A DNA stretch of 47,646 nt from Actinomycetota bacterium. GTDB lineage: Bacteria > Actinomycetota > Actinomycetes > S36-B12 > UBA5976. Shown here piece by piece: positions 26,201 through 32,935 of this stretch. Below the pieces are notes generated by a model. That model was not told where the DNA came from, made no database searches, and saw only the letters and a list, made by a program, of their open reading frames with translations. Numbering within the stretch: position 1 is the first letter of the stretch; each line of letters begins with the position of its first letter. The position numbers and the translations under genes were made by a program. Location of the stretch: assembly GCA_947452755.1 (NCBI GenBank), contig CANGDT010000009.1:1-47646 (forward strand). Direction: 5' to 3'.

Positions 26201-26692
26201 TCCTAAGTTGCCACTGTCCGAAGGCGCATCCCACGCGACAGTGATTGAATCTGCATTTGGTGTCACACCCACGTTTGTGGGGGCAAGTGGCTCTAGGTAA
26301 TCAATGTTGAAATTCAGTGTCGCAGTTTGCGCTGTCGCAAATGTGTCATCGCCCGCTTGGTCACCAAGCAACGAACAAGAGCCGGGTGCGATGGCCTTGA
26401 CGACATTGTCAGAAACTGAACACACCACAGGTGTTTGCGACGTTACAACTACGTCGAGGCCTGAATCAGACACAGCAGTGATATCAATTGGCTGACCGCG
26501 GTGATATTCAGCCGCATTATTTGTCAGAGTGATGAACTGGTCAGTGGTACCAGTAGAAGCTGAAGCCTGACCGGGAAGTAGCACAGCAACTACAGCAAGT
26601 ACTGCTGAGATTGATGCAAATCCAGCAAATTTATGCTTCAACAAAATAGCCACCCCGTGAATGTGAAAACCATTGGAAAAACGTGCGTCCAA
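17255..26692 (-). CDS. Giant surface protein: five seven-repeat RCC1 propellers alternating with Fn3, PA14-like and Ig-like modules, C-terminal anchor
   Basis: The product is 3145 residues with a signal peptide at 1-46. An Ig-like module (50-130) and an Fn3 domain (131-220) lead into five RCC1 blocks at about 223-495, 592-869, 962-1242, 1336-1604 and 1704-1979. Each block has exactly seven repeats, each with a Cys pair (mostly CAV...CWG, CX9C). Fn3 domains of 85-95 residues, each with its own Cys pair before TGL, separate the blocks, and a sixth follows the last. Next come an Ig-like stretch, a PA14-like domain (about 2150-2300; WPGVYDGHT, FADDGFRLDISG, AELYWDGG), a unique region, more Ig-like modules, a Ser/Thr/Pro-rich linker (3050-3115), a membrane helix (about 3120-3141) and LRRRA. 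No LPXTG is seen. The TTG at 26692 has GGGAG 7 bases upstream; a TTG at 26644 is an alternative. I infer a surface binding or adhesion protein; the ligand is unknown. Confidence 0.9.
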   Translation of the reverse strand: MDARFSNGFHIHGVAILLKHKFAGFASISAVLAVVAVLLPGQASASTGTTDQFITLTNNAAEYHRGQPIDITAVSDSGLDVVVTSQTPVVCSVSDNVVKAIAPGSCSLLGDQAGDDTFATAQTATLNFNIDYLEPLAPTNVGVTPNADSITVAWDAPSDSGNLGIDSYTATTTPGGFSCTTSNLTCEITGLTRGVRYDVNVVATNSVGASPASASSAPALAITMPYLDRRNGCAITPASTVQCFGGWVEAVPADLGTVLSIANNEAHACAVKTSGETVCWGYPDARSQVPQFFPLAKRVITGFEDTCVITTTDALQCFGNRSQGNLSVPSNVTEVKDVYMGQNDWCAVRLNGTVACWGDNGNEISNPSGFSAINNAIQVTVGDGFACALLSSGTVNCWGNNVAYYGLSNVSNLTGIAKIFGGWAALCLVDAEGALKCFGSDPWGRVSGVPASLPPVKSLAMTEYTMCAVLENSLGIRCWGYTGDPNVANFSRTLKSGTAATPAVAPSAPADAVAILGDKSITVHFVPSLSNGGSEIFAYRATEKRSGNSCSVRPDTSPLECTITGLTNGRSYVVEARAVNIVGASSVAKPIQALGVSVSMDGATSCAILADHKLVCWGSNPDDYVLNVPGNLGTVKAVAISGEHRACAVLTNGTVRCWGTPNGWVADREQLSTLSHIKLITAGWYHFCVVSESNVFTCWGYNGEGQLNTPSDFGSIVKVKSTDRASCALNDQGQLACWGSTPTPPSDLAPVTDFGLDPWSGCAVLASGSIQCWGADNAGLITNIPTGHAPYSAIDVARYAACALGQNGEVDCWGSGDWGRSTVPSDLTGATQISLGWDGADCAVRTDALIECWGAGDGRIYPPTTQITSTPGTPPSPVLVGATNTAAGVLVQWTAPASNGYAIDSYSVQVTPNDGSCADVPATNATTYSCTVTGLHVGTRYVFTVTATNGVGTSTPSAPSVPGRGMFFVKNFDENYACAVDSAGSPLCWGDNRNGRTDVPPGLTNVKSISAQSDHACALSVLGSVICWGYNGDGRSRVPSDLPALSSLSGNNAVNCGVATADHTLHCFGTNDATFTIPSDVTSSQSVSVGPNNICNVSLAGAVTCWGYNYEGINNVPVDLPAATAVSVGPYSACAITVATKVVCWGNPGNGELDVPADLTDVVQLESSYWGNCAVTSTGSLVCWGWDGSGRFSQHPLNLAKVQSVSMSFYSTCVEYLANSGMRCWGDTNPLRVPGPSLLYGNTVTYASVPSAPRNSYVESKNHALIVHFGAPASDGSSPILSYMAKINDSYSCVAAADISDPHCTITGLENGRSYPVRTFAVNAVGSSRDGQALVFTKVAGHSNSFCGLKADHKVLCWSVDTSWQNLLKTPSDLGPVADIAFSSNMVACAVLMAGTVRCWGNSIDNSAYRTLTDVETISAGYYVICVLRSTGAVVCFGSDNYGESDVPTDLPQATKVTVGLWGACAILVDHSVRCWGSVPVIDPDLRVLDFAFDGPQACAVLLDRTLTCFGDDWSGLVSQRPTNLVDVQSVYVLNQSACAIDGQSHLYCWGNNNWGRITVPSDLGATTQIAITENEISCVVHGDGSISCLGYTYDGRANYPTSLAGNPGTVPSAPRGVEVNRAPRGVRVTWQAPASDGSHALIGYRATANPGGQYCETTIGVDGNPLSCTITGLTKNISYHIGVQAMNDLGSSRAVTAKTLASEVSVLGEAACAVSLTGAVNCWGNQSDIVSGIPDDLGTAVSVAVSWRSACALINDGTVRCWGNGEYNSIAVPDGLTDVVEIAEGGYHGCALKSDGTVVCWGFNGNDRGNGGQATVPAGLTGVAHIVVGERSTCAVLTSGAVNCWGDSYAPPSDLGPVVSVSPSGWDTCAVLIDNTVRCWGENAWGVDNIPSDLGEVKTVSIEYGTACAVKMDDSVQCWGNNDWGKRDFPVETGSVLQIDTGWYNSCVLKTNNSVLCVGNGNGVTDLPQDFSSTDIEAMFGPSRPEITSIDTSGSEVTVHWLASVDDGGSEILSYTAVLTPGGQSCQVTPNGSPAYECTVEGVDSSYDHTADVYATNAIGDSPVIGFQEQANTQMAYPSRNLSARANDGTLLTFTSSTPSVCEITSTALQGDGSTQATISNVARGNCTITAHMDGALDKTQTYLVAKAHRETGLNMKVMDFSNAVIDWSEVGRTVCFEGKTAAVNLADKAGCPNDNFLVHWSGGITWPGVYDGHTTSTVAFRSFADDGFRLDISGTNVINDPNYHGMAGPTSDGVTFLAGSSQTIDAWMFQGGGGFGAELYWDGGLGGEVNTLVPSSAYVLGGDLPKADQVIEFSHETSNLTSLRVGHEFALSVISDDPTASISFTKISGDCQLTGDGGNVLVMTGVTNPCVISAVGSETALALASEPITMTVTGLEGGSVAITDTDLVGTVPYYVDEVMPDGSYQSGVNDHFVSGVASNLASDDTIDVVCVPQDPQLDPYVLASDVSLNDDSTFSVIINDFGHTYGATTGCKLAATLHGNHAIDTWETLPGFPIRPVSIGTQSDGWGVTNFTVNVWGNAGYSNFSPDYYCPVCTILTANDLGSFAQPDQSNAFAWDYNTSSVWSYAMAHNAVPYVTRFNVPDPADESRNVNYGDLLVDGEHAYTVAMLQDWGYSDNQRMQVSVDVNPRSGRVSVTEESDLYTCSNSGENMDGNCGDIISSNVHLTRVTTIASDGVTYGVSDTYSSLDDSTHVVSTGYEYETTSSSTRVYKIESGVDVLGDYSGLVPGESFVPNSDAFSMSVKYDPESVDGENTIAGFAAMSASPSRIVNSTSTSGDVASGFAAAYLNREVTPDSPLTIQLALTQFFGDSGAVDRKQMVLDFVDGVNFKSQQSLVASVVSDQELATGSTTISADTTSGLAVIFTSTTPEVCSVDNFGQLGTVSTADVTFISAGQCSITESIPGDDDYYAAQDVTVSFAVIVQLVDETAVTISEADLLALPEAQLGASSLVKGAQFTVTYAGFQVDENVQLIIASTPVLLGHAHADAQGAVSVSGRIPTNFAAGEHHLALFAPASGTGFQMPVTIKSSTTPGPTHKPTPSPSTKSEEGSGVDSQSGSGTGSGTTTETAEPTPSASTDTPSPTPSATDTPVAVGGSNSANSFPWQLLVVALLVLVAASVMALRRRA
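20755..26023 (-). repeat. 35 RCC1-like coding repeats in five heptads
   Basis: Counting the Cys-pair units in the translated protein gives 7+7+7+7+7. Each unit is about 38-45 residues and typically reads as a VPSDL-like turn, a variable strand, C(A/V)(V/L), then CWG. On the plus strand the units appear as recurring CCCCAACA at roughly 110-140 base spacing. The count was done by eye on the translation and every heptad was checked. Seven repeats is the number needed for one closed RCC1 propeller in known structures. Confidence 0.85.
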
Positions 26693-26882
26693 TTGGAAAC
26701 TCCCAATAAAGACACATGAATTGCACTAAACGTAACTAATATTTGGCAAATAGGCGCTCAGAAAGTGCCACATACAACAGATGTATAGAATTTCTTTACT
26801 ATTCATTTACTTAAGGCGACTCACAACTACCCCTTGGCAATTGCCGAACTTTATCTCTGGTCGGGGAAACTATGCTGAGGTC
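26693..26882. promoter_or_regulatory. Divergent AT-rich intergenic region
   Basis: These 190 bases separate the giant RCC1/Fn3 gene from the second CotH gene and must hold both promoters. GTATAGAAT near 26780 and TATGCT at 26871-26876 are possible -10 elements for the CotH gene. The second would make its mRNA nearly leaderless. No convincing -35 elements or operators were found. Confidence 0.35.
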
Positions 26883-28388
26883 ATGAAGTTCCGCAGATTT
26901 TTGATATCCGTTAGCGCCATGGCCACTGTGGCGACTCTTGCTATCGCACCCACATCTGCGCAGTCAACGGTCGTAAAGTACACCGAAGGCACCGATGCCG
27001 CGTCGGCTTTTTTTGATCCGTTAAAGGTCACGCGAATCGACCTAACATCCACTGCGGTGGACAACGGACGCTCGTACAACCCCGCCCAAATCACAATCAC
27101 AATGGGCACCAAACGGCTGGGTCCCTACAACGTCGGCATTCACATCAAGGGTGGCTGGGGCTCAACTCGAGGACTTGACGGCAAGGCCGGCTTCAAAGTC
27201 AAAGTGGACTACGTTAATCCGAGTGCCACTGCAGCAGAAAAAGCCAAGCAAAAGAACCAGTCAATTTTGGGCCTCACAAAATTGACGCTCAACAACATGG
27301 TGCAAGATCCGTCAATGCTCCATGAGGCCGTCGCCTACCGACTCTTTCGCGCTATGGGAGTGCCGGCACCACGCGTTGGGTATGCCAACGTGTACCTCAA
27401 CGGCAACAACTATGGCCTGCACGCCACTATCGAAACAATGGACAACGTTTCAATGAAGCGCTGGTTCAAGAGCACCAAACATATTTTTGAGGGTTCATAT
27501 TTCCCTGATGTTTTTTCGAATGTGTGCGTCAGCAAACTCTCAGATCCAGCCAATTGCGATCACGGCATGTCGATTGACACCGGAAGTAAAACGAAGACTG
27601 AAGACCTAGACAAGCTGATTCTGATCAACCAGCTAGACGGCGCCGCGTGGTACCAACAAATGAGCACCTGGACAGACATGAAAGAACTAACCGCTTTTTG
27701 GGCTACGGAACTGTATGTCGGACATTGGGATGGGTACGTCAACAACCGCAATAACTATTACTTGCACAGTGATTCCAACGGAAAATTTGCAATGATGCCT
27801 TGGGGATCAGATCAAACTTTCGGCTGGGAAGTTGACCTGATGAACTATGGCGGCAATGGAATTATGTTCCAAAAGTGCATGCAGAGTATTCCATGCCGAA
27901 GCATGTATTCCGCTGCTGTTCTCGAGGCGTGGACCAAGGCACAAACCTTAGGGTTACCTGCAATGGTCGACAATGTGGCTGCCGCTATTGAGCCTTCGAT
28001 GCAAGCAGATCCTCGCAAAGAGTACGGCGCAGATTCAGTCCACGGAACGCAGAGCCAAACCAAGCAGTTTTTGGCCAACCGAGTTAGTTACGGCATGGAA
28101 TTAGCGCGGTCCTACGCACTTGTTTCGCCAACTATCAAGGCATCCGTAGCAAAAGGTGTAGTCACTGTCACTTGGGCCGGCGCAAAAGTATATGGAATCA
28201 CTCAACAGCGGTACACGTTGCAAAAGTCAACGGACAATGTGAACTGGACAAATGTGACATCCGGACTGGCCCTGTCCGCAAAGGTGTCCAACATTGCTCG
28301 CGGCACAACCGTCTACTTCAGAACTTTCTTGACGACAAGCCAAGGTGACACACCTTATTCAAAAGTTATCTCTGTCCGAGTTCCATAA
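26883..28388 (+). CDS. Secreted CotH-kinase family protein with C-terminal Fn3-like domain
   Basis: The product is 501 residues from the ATG at 26883 and has a signal peptide at 1-26 (ending PTSAQ). The CotH domain covers about 30-400: KLTLNNMVQDPS, EAVAYRLFRAMGVPAPRV, NVYLNGNNYGLHATIETMDN, NNYYLH and MMPWGSDQTFG. The last motif probably carries the metal-binding Asp of the atypical kinase fold, by analogy with the family. Residues about 415-501 are Fn3-like (VVTVTWAG, TLQKSTDNVNW). Compared with the paralog at 3662-5569 it lacks the lamin-tail domain. A longer frame from 26781 adds a non-signal N-terminus and was not chosen. It lies 76 bases before the DUF4956-VTC pair on the same strand, which suggests an extracellular phosphorylation role linked to that pair. 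Confidence 0.85.
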   Translation: MKFRRFLISVSAMATVATLAIAPTSAQSTVVKYTEGTDAASAFFDPLKVTRIDLTSTAVDNGRSYNPAQITITMGTKRLGPYNVGIHIKGGWGSTRGLDGKAGFKVKVDYVNPSATAAEKAKQKNQSILGLTKLTLNNMVQDPSMLHEAVAYRLFRAMGVPAPRVGYANVYLNGNNYGLHATIETMDNVSMKRWFKSTKHIFEGSYFPDVFSNVCVSKLSDPANCDHGMSIDTGSKTKTEDLDKLILINQLDGAAWYQQMSTWTDMKELTAFWATELYVGHWDGYVNNRNNYYLHSDSNGKFAMMPWGSDQTFGWEVDLMNYGGNGIMFQKCMQSIPCRSMYSAAVLEAWTKAQTLGLPAMVDNVAAAIEPSMQADPRKEYGADSVHGTQSQTKQFLANRVSYGMELARSYALVSPTIKASVAKGVVTVTWAGAKVYGITQQRYTLQKSTDNVNWTNVTSGLALSAKVSNIARGTTVYFRTFLTTSQGDTPYSKVISVRVP

Positions 28389-28464
28389 TTTTTTACGCAC
28401 TTATGTGCACGACAAAACAAGCGTTCATTACTAGTGTGAGATGAACACAAACCAGGAGTAGACA

Positions 28465-29043
28465 ATGACCGATCCAACCGCAGTGCCCGATTTGACTGTG
28501 ATTATCCCTCGCGCGCTCATTGATCTAGCCTCAATTGCTATCTTGATGCTCCCTTTGTTCTACCGCAACCACAAGCGCGCTGACCTCGTCGCCGTGTACC
28601 TCGCCTGCAACATCGGATTATTTTCGGTGCTCACAGTTTTGTCATTCAGCCCGCTGTCATCGTCAATTGGTTTTGCACTTTTCGGCGTCCTGTCCATCAT
28701 TCGACTGCGCAGCGTCCAGTTTGAGACGATCGAAATTGCATACTTTTTCATCGCCCTGGCGCTGGCCTTGACGAGCGCAATTGACTTGACATCAACAAAA
28801 CTTCCGATGGCACTCAACGCATTGATGATTGCCGTAATGGCGCTGGTTGACCTTAAGGCGTTCCGCGGGCGCGGAATTCACGCCGAAATGATTGTCGATC
28901 TCGTAATCACAAACGCAGATGATCTGAAGGCATACCTCGAACAAACGCGTCATCTCAACGTTGTGAAGTGCGAAATTCGAACCATCAACTACCTACAAGA
29001 AACAACACTTGCATCAGTTGTACTTCGACCAACGGATAGCTAG
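28465..29043 (+). CDS. DUF4956 membrane protein
   Basis: The product is 192 residues. Four or so hydrophobic helices fill residues 10-135, with the family stretch GFALFGVLSIIRLRS at about 70-85. A soluble C-terminal domain (about 145-190) with alternating strands ends the protein. DUF4956 has no established function that I know of. From memory, its genes often neighbour VTC-domain and CotH genes in other bacteria, as here. AGGAG precedes the ATG by 6 bases, and the VTC gene starts 6 bases after its stop, so the two are co-transcribed. A membrane partner or channel for the polyphosphate-type product is a reasonable hypothesis, not shown. Confidence 0.85.
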   Translation: MTDPTAVPDLTVIIPRALIDLASIAILMLPLFYRNHKRADLVAVYLACNIGLFSVLTVLSFSPLSSSIGFALFGVLSIIRLRSVQFETIEIAYFFIALALALTSAIDLTSTKLPMALNALMIAVMALVDLKAFRGRGIHAEMIVDLVITNADDLKAYLEQTRHLNVVKCEIRTINYLQETTLASVVLRPTDS

Positions 29044-29049
29044 GCGACC

Positions 29050-29826
29050 GTGTCTCCTCTAGACACATCGGGTTTAGCACCAACAAGCCTGGCTCAGATA
29101 GACGAGCAATGGTTCAATGTCCAGCGATTCGATAAGAAGTTTGTTGTTGGTATTACTACTGTCAAAGCGTTTATCGATGACCATAAAGATGTGCTTACCG
29201 TCCTAGATATCGAAGGACTTCGCACTTTTCACTATGTCACTGAATATTTTGATACACCGGAACTTGCCTTTTACCGTGATCACTACATGCGACGTAAACG
29301 CAGGCTTAAAGTACGCATCCGGCACTATACGGATAGTCATCGTTCGCAGTGCGAAGTCAAGGCTCGCGACGGCAAGGCGCTGACGACAAAATTCGTACTC
29401 CCCAATACGGAAAAATTTGAAGGTCCGGCTCAAGAGTTTGTGAGCGACACTGCCGACATGCTGAACATGTCAGATAGATTCGTCGGATCGCCCTCAAACC
29501 TGATTCATTCAGCCACCACAACGTTTGACCGCGTCACCATAAACCGGACTGATTGTGCCGAAAAAATCACTATAGACATGAACTTCCAAATCACTGCTGG
29601 TTCACACACAATGTCGAGCTTTCCACACGTAGCACTTGTTGAAGTGAAATCGACGACGAGACGCACTCGCACACAATCAGACTTCGCGCTTCTGGACGTA
29701 TTCCCAACAAGTTTCAGTAAGTACGCATCAGCCCTTGACATTCTCGTTTCAGCCCGACCGAGAGTTAATTCTCGACGTGTTCTTCAACGAGTGTTTGGTC
29801 CTACTTCGTCACAATTGAAATCGTGA
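29050..29826 (+). CDS. VTC-domain polyphosphate polymerase-like protein
   Basis: The product is 258 residues from a GTG start. The VTC/CYTH-like tunnel-fold motifs are in order: FDKKFVV (about 19-25), YFDT, the basic strand RRKRRLKVRIRHY, CEVKARDGK, EKITIDMNF, VALVEVKS and TSFSKYASAL. The Lys/Arg and acidic residues lining the active tunnel of yeast Vtc4 are present as a pattern. Vtc4 makes polyphosphate from ATP. Bacterial members are predicted to do likewise, but few have been tested. No SPX domain or membrane segment is visible, so it probably works with the DUF4956 protein encoded just upstream. Its 3' end overlaps the convergent lamin-tail gene by 26 bases. Confidence 0.85.
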   Translation: MSPLDTSGLAPTSLAQIDEQWFNVQRFDKKFVVGITTVKAFIDDHKDVLTVLDIEGLRTFHYVTEYFDTPELAFYRDHYMRRKRRLKVRIRHYTDSHRSQCEVKARDGKALTTKFVLPNTEKFEGPAQEFVSDTADMLNMSDRFVGSPSNLIHSATTTFDRVTINRTDCAEKITIDMNFQITAGSHTMSSFPHVALVEVKSTTRRTRTQSDFALLDVFPTSFSKYASALDILVSARPRVNSRRVLQRVFGPTSSQLKS

Positions 29827-30529
29827 CAACTTTCGCGCCAAAAGTTCCAACAAGCTTTACTTGAATCGCTTTTGATCCAGCCTTAGCGGACAAAGACTTC
29901 ACACTTCCCGACGCCGATACAGATACTCCGGGCACTGCATGGACAAGGCTGTACGTGGTCACATTCTTACCTTTGAGTACGAAGGAACAGGACTTACCTC
30001 GTGCACATTTGATAGACGCAGAGCTCACAAGTTGTGGCATTGCAGAATTGTTCGCTGCACCTTTAGTTCCGAATGTGAAACCAAAAGGACCTGTTCCACT
30101 TGGGAAGCGTCCGTAACTCGCATTTGCAGGAATCGGTGGCACAAGAACTTTGTCAACAATTGTGAATAGTGCACCAGCGCTTGGCTTGCCCAAATAAACA
30201 GTCTGGCCACCGGCACACGGAACCCCGAACGGTAAGTGAGCGTTCCCTACCCCACTTTGCTGAACTGCAACACTTCGCTTGGCGGCGAGCACAGTTCCTG
30301 TCGGAAATATGTACCGGTGGGATGCCTTGGCAAGGTTAGGTGCGTGATCGGAAAGTATCCAACCAGAAATATTGACCGGCTTCGTGGTGGTGTTCGCGAC
30401 TTCTAGCCAATCGTTTCCGTGGCAGTCGATTTCGTTGATGACAACTGTGCTTGCGGCCGCATGAGCCAAAACACTGAATGACCCATTCAACAAAGTGGCA
30501 GTCATAACCACCATGAGTAATCGACGCAT
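29801..30529 (-). CDS. Secreted lamin-tail domain protein
   Basis: The product is 242 residues. A signal peptide covers residues 1-25 (ending AHAA). A lamin-tail domain covers about 28-155: VVINEIDCHGNDWLEVANT, ISGWILSDH, a YIFPTGT strand and NASYGRFPSG. A beta-rich tail (165-242) includes a Cys pair (KCARGKSC). Lamin-tail domains in bacteria are extracellular and often sit with nucleases or CotH proteins. No catalytic motif is seen, so a binding or scaffold role is more likely. The domain matches the N-terminal part of the CotH protein at 3662-5569. It converges on the VTC gene with an overlap, so it is next to, but not in, that operon. Confidence 0.8.
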   Translation of the reverse strand: MRRLLMVVMTATLLNGSFSVLAHAAASTVVINEIDCHGNDWLEVANTTTKPVNISGWILSDHAPNLAKASHRYIFPTGTVLAAKRSVAVQQSGVGNAHLPFGVPCAGGQTVYLGKPSAGALFTIVDKVLVPPIPANASYGRFPSGTGPFGFTFGTKGAANNSAMPQLVSSASIKCARGKSCSFVLKGKNVTTYSLVHAVPGVSVSASGSVKSLSAKAGSKAIQVKLVGTFGAKVVTISIVTK

Positions 30530-30566
30530 GTATCAAGTGTGACATACGAATCCACGGCGTCGGGCG

Positions 30567-31511
30567 CTATCGACCAATCGAAGTATCCGTATTTTCACTT
30601 TCGGATAGCCTGTTTGACTGTTTAATCGTCGTGCGCGAATGAACAATCAAGGAAACGACCACACCGATGACTAGCAGCACCGACACACTTGAGTGACTCA
30701 AGATTGAACTCGAGGCAAATGCAAATATCACCGTCATAGTGCCGGCAACAACGCCGACAAGGATGATACGAAACCGACCAGCATCTTCAAGTTTTCGCCA
30801 TTCCGGCGGCAATGACAGCGCACTAATTGTCGACAGCGCCGTTGCGGCGACGCCCAGTGCGATACCGGCGAGCAGATCAATCATCCAGTGGGTATTGCGC
30901 AACCAGCTGCACATGATGGTGATCAGCGAAACAACAATCGTGAGGACGATGATGGGTTTTGAATACTTGCGATATTTCGACTGCGCTGAATACGCGGCGA
31001 ATACTAAAAGTGTCGACGCGGCAGCAACGTTTGATGCGTGGCCGGAAGGAAATGCACCAAGTTTCCAAAAATATTGCGGAATCCCCATAAACCCAGCTGG
31101 TTGTGAACCCGCAAGAGCGAAGTTGAATGCTTCCGGTCCAGCATTTCTTGGGTAACCGCGCGCAAAAATCAACTTGAATACACCTGTGATTGCATTTGTG
31201 AAAACAAGTGCGCTCAATGTTGTCAGTACCGGCAATAAGTCATTTCGGCGTTTGGCCAAAATTGCGCTACCAATAATCGCTAGCGGATAAACATAACGAC
31301 GCTGTCCTGGAGATTCCACCGCCAGGAAAAAATGATCAGTCCATGGGTGTGTAATGTAAAGCTGCACTTCAATTCCGGTGTCGAATGGATGCGTGATTCC
31401 GGTGATAACACCAATGCAAAACAGCACGTAAATGCCAATTGAAATTTTGGCGATTTTGACTAAGGCACGATGTTCGCGTCCGCGAGCAAGTAATCGTGCT
31501 GAGTGAGACAT
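30567..31511 (-). CDS. PAP2-family membrane phosphatase
   Basis: The product is 314 residues with about six to eight hydrophobic helices. The three PAP2 motifs are visible in order: KLIFARGYPRN (a variant of KxxxxxxRP), FPSGHASN, and SWLRNTHWMIDLLAG with the catalytic His and Asp. These enzymes remove phosphate from lipid phosphates such as undecaprenyl pyrophosphate or phosphatidic acid at the outer membrane face. The longer-than-minimal C-terminal part adds further helices (about 240-300). Location beside the VTC region raises a link to phosphate polymers, but nothing in the sequence shows it. The gene stands alone on this strand. Confidence 0.88.
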   Translation of the reverse strand: MSHSARLLARGREHRALVKIAKISIGIYVLFCIGVITGITHPFDTGIEVQLYITHPWTDHFFLAVESPGQRRYVYPLAIIGSAILAKRRNDLLPVLTTLSALVFTNAITGVFKLIFARGYPRNAGPEAFNFALAGSQPAGFMGIPQYFWKLGAFPSGHASNVAAASTLLVFAAYSAQSKYRKYSKPIIVLTIVVSLITIMCSWLRNTHWMIDLLAGIALGVAATALSTISALSLPPEWRKLEDAGRFRIILVGVVAGTMTVIFAFASSSILSHSSVSVLLVIGVVVSLIVHSRTTIKQSNRLSESENTDTSIGR

Positions 31512-31596
31512 GTGCGCCGTTCTGCGAATTTAAGTGAAGTAGCCCAATTCTAACCTGCAGTTTGCTTCACTCAGCCTTGGCAATGTTCAGTTTGAG

Positions 31597-32835
31597 TTAA
31601 TGTACCGGCCCTTTGTCGCCTTCTGGGATGAAAACCGTAGCGACACCTGCTGCAATCACCATCGCCAACCAAGCAGACGGAGGGAAGAACAACATAAAAA
31701 TAACGAGTACCAATAAGGGTTTGCGCAAATTGACCACGTTAGCCGCGACATAACCTGCGCCTGTGAGAGCCAGAGTTGAAGGCGAATGGACAACGTGACC
31801 AAAGGCCAACGCGACCGCAGCGCCGGCAAACGCAACTGGGAAAATCTGGCCGCCGTACCAACCACCAGCAAGGCAAACCACAACCACGAAAACCTTGAGT
31901 GCAGCGATGCCAACGAGTTCTCCGGTCGCATAATTACCATCCAACAGGGCCTGTGTTTCGTGATGTCCCGAGAACAGAACTAACGGAGTAATCACTGCGC
32001 CAATACCTAGAACAACTCCACTGACAATTCCGATTGGAAGAACACCGCCTGGAAGTCGCGAGATTGCAAATGTACGAACAACTGGAACTAAGTCTCCAGA
32101 TAGTCTGCCAACCAGCGCTGCAAGCACGGCCGCAACTGCACACCACAACAAGTTAATTGTCATGCCTGGCGGAATATCACCGACTGATTCAAACGGATGA
32201 CTGCCCGATGACGGAAGAAGCTTTACGAATACAACAAGCGCCGTGGCGCCGGCCAAAATTTCCGGCCCAATCCGTTTCACTCGAGCTAACGTGGACTCGT
32301 AATCTTTTTGCATATCCTCAACACCAACAGTCGCTAACGGTGCTGCAAATAATGCGCCAAGCGCACCCGACATGGACAAGTGCACAGCTTGCGTACGTGA
32401 AATCCGAAGGACCGCCGCTAGACGGGCACTCAACTGTGTAACAGCTGCCAAGATGGGTGCCTCAGGTCCAAGTGGGCCACCAAATCCGAGCGAGACCACA
32501 CCAAGCAATGCGCGACCCGCAATCACAAGCGAACTTGGCGGTGCGTTATCGGCAAGCTCAGCCGCGTCGTTCAATGCCTCATTGAAATCGTGCGCCTTCG
32601 CGCGTTTACGTTCTGCCGTGTGATTAAGAAGGCCAACTAAAAGTCCACCAGCGGTACACACACCGAAAACCAACAAAGCTTTTTCACTATGTCCGTGCTG
32701 ACGCCAAATGAAATCTTTCAAAGTCAGAATGGCCCACAGAAATGCTGCTGCGACTGCACCAACTCCTGCTCCCAACACCATGGCAACTGGATAAATTTTG
32801 TACCTTGAACTTGTTGTCTGGACCGCATTTTCCAT
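31597..32835 (-). CDS. ClC-family chloride channel or H+/Cl- antiporter
   Basis: The product is 412 residues and very hydrophobic, with the ClC-type segment GGPLGPEAPILA. Its E125 aligns with the gating glutamate of the family GREGP motif. GGQIFPVAFAGAAVA corresponds to the third family motif. The canonical first motif GSGIP is not obvious. Family members pass chloride or other anions, as channels or proton-coupled antiporters. Presence of the gating Glu is compatible with antiport, which is inference. No soluble CBS domains are present. The gene is monocistronic, divergent from the K+ channel gene, with 100 bases between that hold no clear signals. Confidence 0.85.
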   Translation of the reverse strand: MENAVQTTSSRYKIYPVAMVLGAGVGAVAAAFLWAILTLKDFIWRQHGHSEKALLVFGVCTAGGLLVGLLNHTAERKRAKAHDFNEALNDAAELADNAPPSSLVIAGRALLGVVSLGFGGPLGPEAPILAAVTQLSARLAAVLRISRTQAVHLSMSGALGALFAAPLATVGVEDMQKDYESTLARVKRIGPEILAGATALVVFVKLLPSSGSHPFESVGDIPPGMTINLLWCAVAAVLAALVGRLSGDLVPVVRTFAISRLPGGVLPIGIVSGVVLGIGAVITPLVLFSGHHETQALLDGNYATGELVGIAALKVFVVVVCLAGGWYGGQIFPVAFAGAAVALAFGHVVHSPSTLALTGAGYVAANVVNLRKPLLVLVIFMLFFPPSAWLAMVIAAGVATVFIPEGDKGPVH

Positions 32836-32935
32836 GCGCCTAGCCTACGTGCGAACTACCACTAGGCCTGCGTGAGTGCGTCAAATCACTGCCCCGATCC
32901 CCCAACTTGTTGCTTATTACTAATAGTTTTAACCC

